DNA of 23,500 nt from a virus. Location of the stretch: the IMG/VR virus record IMGVR_UViG_3300025132_000309, positions 1-23,500 of that record; one strand, 5' to 3'. Shown one piece after another: positions 21,147 to 23,500 of this stretch (position 1 is its first letter; every line of letters starts with the position of its first letter). The notes under the pieces are model-generated. The model saw only the letters and a program-made list of their open reading frames with translations, was not told the DNA's origin and did not search any database. A program made the position numbers and the translations under genes.

Positions 21147-21303
21147 AGTTATCAGCTTTGACAATATACAAGAAGCTAAAACGTTTTTAGATGTGTACTT
21201 TCCTCACCGAGAAAAAGAAGGTGAGGGATTGTACTTAATTGATGGTAATCAGGCTATCGTTGTGAGTGGTAAAAATGTACTTTTTATTTACCAATCGTCC
21301 TAG
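21136..21303 (+). CDS. Small unknown protein overlapping the DUF1281 gene end
   Basis: A 55-residue frame beginning MKFKVISFDNIQEAKTFLDV and ending at TAG 21301-21303. It overlaps the end of the DUF1281 gene by 11 bases, uses the same AT-rich codon choice as its neighbours, and fills what would otherwise be a 212-base gap. Alternating hydrophobic strands and a charged turn (HREKEGEG) suggest a small alpha/beta protein. An ATG directly upstream (21133) is the alternative start. No good Shine-Dalgarno sequence is seen, so translational coupling would be needed. Confidence 0.6.
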   Translation: MKFKVISFDNIQEAKTFLDVYFPHREKEGEGLYLIDGNQAIVVSGKNVLFIYQSS

Positions 21304-21358
21304 TGATGGGTTTAGTTCTAAGTAAACTAGATAAGGTAAATTAATTATAGGAGAAATT

Positions 21359-21847
21359 ATGTCAACAAGAAGTAATATCATAATACAAAACGAAGACGGT
21401 TTAGTTCACTCAATTTATTGTCATTACGATGGTTATATAGAACATAACGGTAAAATTCTTTTAGAAAACTACACCTCTCGTGATGAGGTCGTACGTTTAA
21501 TAAGTCTAGGGAATATCAGGTCTCTCAAGCCTACCGTTGAGGAGATGACTGAGAGTGAGGATTACCAAATATATGATGATCCGTTTCAAACCCATAAAAG
21601 TCTTCGTGCTTATATGGATCAGGTCGATACGTTGTTTATAGAGTTTATTTATATGTGGCACGTGCGTAAACAAAAGTGGCTGGTTAGTGAGAGTAAGTCT
21701 GTAGACGTAGCTGATGGTTTTCACCACACTATGTTTTATCACTCACGTTTTACTGATTTACAGGTAACTGAAGAAGACGTTTGTGAGTGCGGTGAGTTAG
21801 TTAAAGACTGCCCAGATGCCTATGTACACATCACCTCAGGAGCTTAG
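21359..21847 (+). CDS. Conserved phage protein of the MSTRS-IYCHYDGY type
   Basis: A 162-residue protein of a very common accessory phage family recognised by MSTRSNIIIQ at the start and SIYCHYDGYIEHNGKILLEN (about 18-37; IYCH-DGY is the hallmark). The function of the family is not known. The C-terminal part is strand-rich with aromatic residues and ends CECGELVKDCP, a possible metal-binding cluster. ATAGGAG lies 7 bases before the ATG. The stop is followed at once by the next gene. Confidence 0.85.
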   Translation: MSTRSNIIIQNEDGLVHSIYCHYDGYIEHNGKILLENYTSRDEVVRLISLGNIRSLKPTVEEMTESEDYQIYDDPFQTHKSLRAYMDQVDTLFIEFIYMWHVRKQKWLVSESKSVDVADGFHHTMFYHSRFTDLQVTEEDVCECGELVKDCPDAYVHITSGA

Positions 21848-21848
21848 T

Positions 21849-22064
21849 ATGGAGAAGCATACATTCAGTGAAGCTGTAGAAATATTCAAGAACCGTGTGC
21901 CAGATAAGTATGACAAGACACCTGTTGAAGACTTGTCTGATTTACGCATGGGTGGTTGGATAATTCGTGACGCTAACAATATGGTTATAGGTTGGGTGGG
22001 GCATCGTGGTGACGTCACGGTATATAACTATGAAGATCGCCCTCTTAAAACTTATTTAGAATAA
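21849..22064 (+). CDS. Small unknown protein (71 aa)
   Basis: A 71-residue protein. The ATG at 21849 is chosen because AGGAG (21838-21842) lies 6 bases upstream and 21847 ends the previous gene; a farther in-frame ATG at 21816 would overlap that gene by 32 bases without a binding site. MEKHTFSEAVEIF forms a helix, and RMGGWIIRDANNMVIGWVG a beta-hairpin. No family recognised. Confidence 0.75.
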   Translation: MEKHTFSEAVEIFKNRVPDKYDKTPVEDLSDLRMGGWIIRDANNMVIGWVGHRGDVTVYNYEDRPLKTYLE

Positions 22065-22076
22065 CCTGATCATGTA

Positions 22077-22104
22077 TTTACTTTACTTTACTTCTAACTA
22101 TAAT
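22077..22104 (+). promoter_or_regulatory. Strong sigma-70-like promoter upstream of 22155
   Basis: TTTACT (22077-22082), a 16-base spacer and a perfect TATAAT (22099-22104). The spacer, with CTTTACTTCTAAC, is nearly identical to that of the promoter at 19735. This is the best consensus promoter in the window, and it drives the small basic protein at 22155, which has a strong AAGGAG ribosome site as well; high expression is likely. Confidence 0.7.
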
Positions 22105-22154
22105 AGAGTGTATAAGTTAGTAATTACGCTGACTTTAAGAAAGGAGAAACGGCA

Positions 22155-22454
22155 ATGCCTAAATCTACTACTGCCAAAAAAGCTAGTCCTAAGGCGACTG
22201 CACCTAAGTCTAAATCAGCTAAACGTCCTTTAGCAGATATAGCAGCCAGCACTACTAAAAAGGTAAACGCTGGTGGTCTTGACCTCAAAGCTGTCCTTAA
22301 AAATAATAAGGATAAAGTGGCGAGAGTACCCCATAATGCAGAGAGGCACTTATCCCTAGACGGTAAAACAGTTGAGGAAGCACTCGCTACCCGACTGGTT
22401 GATGCTCGTGATATCAAGTATGATATCAGCAAGGGGTTTATGCTAATTGCGTAA
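22155..22454 (+). CDS. Small basic histone-H1-like protein with DIKYDI C-terminus
   Basis: A 99-residue, strongly basic protein. The first 25 residues (MPKSTTAKKASPKATAPKSK and on) are a Lys/Ala/Ser/Pro-rich tail like that of histone H1 or AlgP-type proteins, which suggests DNA or RNA binding. The C-terminal part has ERHLSLDGKTVEEALATRLV (about 63-82) and ends ARDIKYDISKGFMLIA, matching the end of the protein at 17243. A nucleoid-like, genome- or promoter-binding role is possible; no family name can be given. It has its own strong promoter and is followed by a hairpin terminator, so it is a single-gene unit, fitting an abundant protein. Confidence 0.82.
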   Translation: MPKSTTAKKASPKATAPKSKSAKRPLADIAASTTKKVNAGGLDLKAVLKNNKDKVARVPHNAERHLSLDGKTVEEALATRLVDARDIKYDISKGFMLIA

Positions 22455-22461
22455 CTATCAT

Positions 22462-22486
22462 GCCCAGTGGCTTATGGTCACTGGGC
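22462..22486 (+). terminator. Intrinsic-terminator-like hairpin after the basic protein gene
   Basis: GCCCAGTG (22462-22469) pairs perfectly with CACTGGGC (22479-22486) around a 9-base loop. It is followed by TATTTAGG, a weak T-run. It separates the basic protein from the downstream small genes by 8 bases after the stop. Confidence 0.7.
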
Positions 22487-22502
22487 TATTTAGGAGAAAA
22501 TT

Positions 22503-22745
22503 ATGGAAACAATAACAATCAAAGATACGTTTTGTGGTAAAGAGCGTACACGTAAGTTTACTCAAGATGAGTATGTCAAACAATGGACGGAAAGTATAGG
22601 AGTAGCTAGTTTGTGGATGCTTGTCCGCAGTAGCTATCATGCTGATTTTGTAGAAGCTGATCAAAAACAAGTTGAAAAAATTCGTAGCCTTGTAGATGAG
22701 ATGGCTAGACATAAGTTCGTTGAATTATCACTGGAGGAAGAGTAA
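22503..22745 (+). CDS. Small unknown protein (80 aa)
   Basis: An 80-residue, mostly helical and charged protein with the hydrophobic ESIGVASLWMLVRSSYHADF in the middle (about 30-49) and a charged helix at the C-terminus. No family recognised. AGGAG lies 7 bases before the ATG. It is joined to the next gene by a TAATG junction with GGAGGAAG upstream. No promoter is clear between the hairpin and the ATG. Confidence 0.75.
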   Translation: METITIKDTFCGKERTRKFTQDEYVKQWTESIGVASLWMLVRSSYHADFVEADQKQVEKIRSLVDEMARHKFVELSLEEE

Positions 22746-22972
22746 TGGAAAAATATTTTAGCACACTAGATAGTATTTTGTATACTTATGCCCATCTACC
22801 GTTGCGTACTATACGCAAAAAAATGCGTGAAGCCTTAAAGGATAGACATGATGTGGTTGGAGGCTGGCGCTATCTTGTGGATATTTGGAAAAAAGACAGG
22901 ATACATGGTTATGACTTCAATAGCTCAACACCCAAGCCTGTGGTACATCCTGACTTATTTAGGAGGATATGA
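22745..22972 (+). CDS. Small basic unknown protein (75 aa)
   Basis: A 75-residue protein with many Arg/Lys (RTIRKKMREALKDRHDVVGG, about 22-41) and aromatic residues in the centre. No family recognised; RNA or DNA binding is possible from charge only. GGAGGAAG stands before the ATG; the stop overlaps the next start as ATGA. Confidence 0.75.
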   Translation: MEKYFSTLDSILYTYAHLPLRTIRKKMREALKDRHDVVGGWRYLVDIWKKDRIHGYDFNSSTPKPVVHPDLFRRI

Positions 22973-23100
22973 TGGATAGGTGTCAGGTTTGCGGTAAACA
23001 AGAAGACGAAAGAAACATGCAAGAACAGTGCGGTATAAGTTTGTGTGTAGCTTGCGACGGTTTATATACAGATCAAGAACTACTTGAGAAGGAGCTATGA
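22972..23100 (+). CDS. Mini zinc-ribbon protein (42 aa)
   Basis: A 42-residue protein, MDRCQVCGKQED ... CGISLCVACDGL ..., with two C-x2-C pairs (C4/C7 and C25/C28) plus C20, the layout of a small zinc ribbon. AGGAGG (22961-22966) lies 5 bases before the ATG at 22972; ATG at 22969 would be too near. It is part of an ATGA-linked chain. Such tiny zinc proteins of phages often have regulatory or anti-host roles, but none can be assigned here. Confidence 0.72.
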   Translation: MDRCQVCGKQEDERNMQEQCGISLCVACDGLYTDQELLEKEL

Positions 23101-23237
23101 TGGACTTTTTAATAACGTTGATTTATGTTCCGTGGTACGTGTTTCAGGCTCTCATTATTATTGGTGGGTGGTACGTGCTGGGTATGTTTACTGGTAAGGT
23201 TATTAGTGATTTATTTGATCATTTATGGTTAAAATAG
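23100..23237 (+). CDS. Tiny membrane protein (45 aa)
   Basis: A 45-residue hydrophobic protein. Residues about 3-34 (LITLIYVPWYVFQALIIIGG and on) form one long or two tight membrane helices, followed by a polar end with FDHLWLK. GGAG lies 5 bases before the ATG, which overlaps the previous stop (ATGA-type junction). A holin-like or host-membrane-acting function is possible, not shown. Confidence 0.65.
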   Translation: MDFLITLIYVPWYVFQALIIIGGWYVLGMFTGKVISDLFDHLWLK

Positions 23238-23326
23238 AACATATCTTGAACACTTTAGCGTGGCTCGTGGTACTTCTACCGTTCTGGGTCACGCTGTTTC
23301 TATATTACTTCTCACCAATTTTATAA
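23225..23326 (+). CDS. Possible tiny membrane protein (33 aa)
   Basis: A 33-residue frame, MVKIEHILNTLAWL ... FSPIL, almost entirely one hydrophobic helix (about 8-30). It overlaps the previous gene by 13 bases. No Shine-Dalgarno sequence is seen, so support is weaker than for its neighbour; two consecutive tiny membrane ORFs in a coupled chain favour it being real. Confidence 0.4.
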   Translation: MVKIEHILNTLAWLVVLLPFWVTLFLYYFSPIL

Positions 23327-23500
23327 TTCTTTTTTCGTAAAATATCTCTGATTTGCTAATAAGGTAATAGGGTGTTCCTTGTATACCTCTTAGTAGATCG
23401 CTTTTATTGGGTTATTGGCTATGCTATTAGCGACCTATTGGCTAGAACAAGGTAATAGGTACGTGGACTGTGGTTCGTGGTAATATGCTGGTAACAGTGC
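23327..23500. repeat. Gene-free end region with direct repeats
   Basis: No gene is visible from 23327 to the window edge. AAGGTAATAGG occurs at 23361-23371 and again at 23449-23459; TATTGGCTA occurs at 23413-23421 and 23436-23444. TTCCTTGT near 23375 and ACAAGG at 23448 form an inverted pair. The repeats could belong to a regulatory region, a structured RNA or the edge of a gene outside the window. Confidence 0.5.

Noticed and set aside
21816-21848. Upstream ATG for the 71-residue protein
   Set aside because: Would overlap the previous gene by 32 bases with no binding site, whereas AGGAG is well placed for 21849.
22124-22432. Minus-strand ORF opposite the basic protein
   Set aside because: Antisense shadow of the Lys/Ala-rich gene, hydrophobic only because of complementarity; no ribosome site.
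1-23500. CRISPR array, integrase, transposase or insertion sequence
   Set aside because: No regularly spaced repeat family of CRISPR type, and no ORF carries recombinase or transposase motifs.

Overview
The window is AT-rich, tightly packed DNA of a tailed double-stranded DNA bacteriophage (Caudoviricetes). Evidence for this is overlapping ATGA/TAATG gene junctions, a small terminase subunit, a phage replication and nucleotide-metabolism module, and many short unknown genes. The mix of an SNF2-like helicase, an archaeo-eukaryotic-type primase, a family A DNA polymerase with Leu at the 762-equivalent site, AlkB and prolyl-hydroxylase-like oxygenases, and DUF932/DUF1281-type accessory proteins resembles marine or aquatic phages. 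That habitat and the host are inferences. No tRNA, CRISPR array, integrase or insertion sequence was seen.

Layout. Positions 1-1206 hold the end of what is probably the virion-protein module: the C-terminus of a protein cut by the left edge and a proline-rich protein. Positions 1203-2645 (minus strand) encode an SNF2-type helicase, the only gene found on that strand; its stop codon interlocks with that of the proline-rich gene in one CTAG. A 356-base divergent intergenic region (2646-3001) holds palindromes, TCAATA repeats and a good promoter. It drives a rightward replication operon: unknown 3002, coiled-coil 3313, SSB-like 3858, primase 4712 (TTG start), UvrD/Rep-like helicase 6223 and AlkB-like dioxygenase 7713.

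Positions 8350-12176 look like a DNA-base modification block. It has a conserved phage protein (8350), a protein resembling the helical domain of the 5-hmdU DNA kinase / glutamyl-putrescinyl-thymine pyrophosphorylase superfamily (8799), a small protein with Nmad1/DUF1599-like features (9632), dUTPase (9942), a TET-associated-type glycosyltransferase (10397) and a thymidylate-synthase-fold enzyme with a PCN active-site triplet and a non-ThyA C-terminus (11169). My reading is that dUTPase supplies dUMP, the TS-fold enzyme makes dTMP or 5-hydroxymethyl-dUMP, and the others decorate the base in DNA. No TET/JBP protein or P-loop DNA kinase was seen, so the combination may be an unusual version of such a pathway. 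The block runs straight into a RecB/Cas4-like nuclease (12187), DNA polymerase (12864), a TagD-like nucleotidyltransferase (14744), an HTH protein (15132), a membrane protein (15424) and a resolvase-like nuclease (15660).

From 16146 onward lie short transcription units with their own promoters and terminators: DUF932 (16146), a Lys-rich protein (17243), a 2OG-Fe(II) oxygenase (17897), two small unknowns, TerS (19243), and a run of small accessory genes to about 23326 that includes a histone-H1-like basic protein, two zinc-knuckle proteins and tiny membrane proteins. The last about 170 bases show no gene but carry direct repeats. A CTTTAC-type motif, often acting as a -35-like box or as inverted repeats, recurs in front of several units, and two genes appear to be leaderless.
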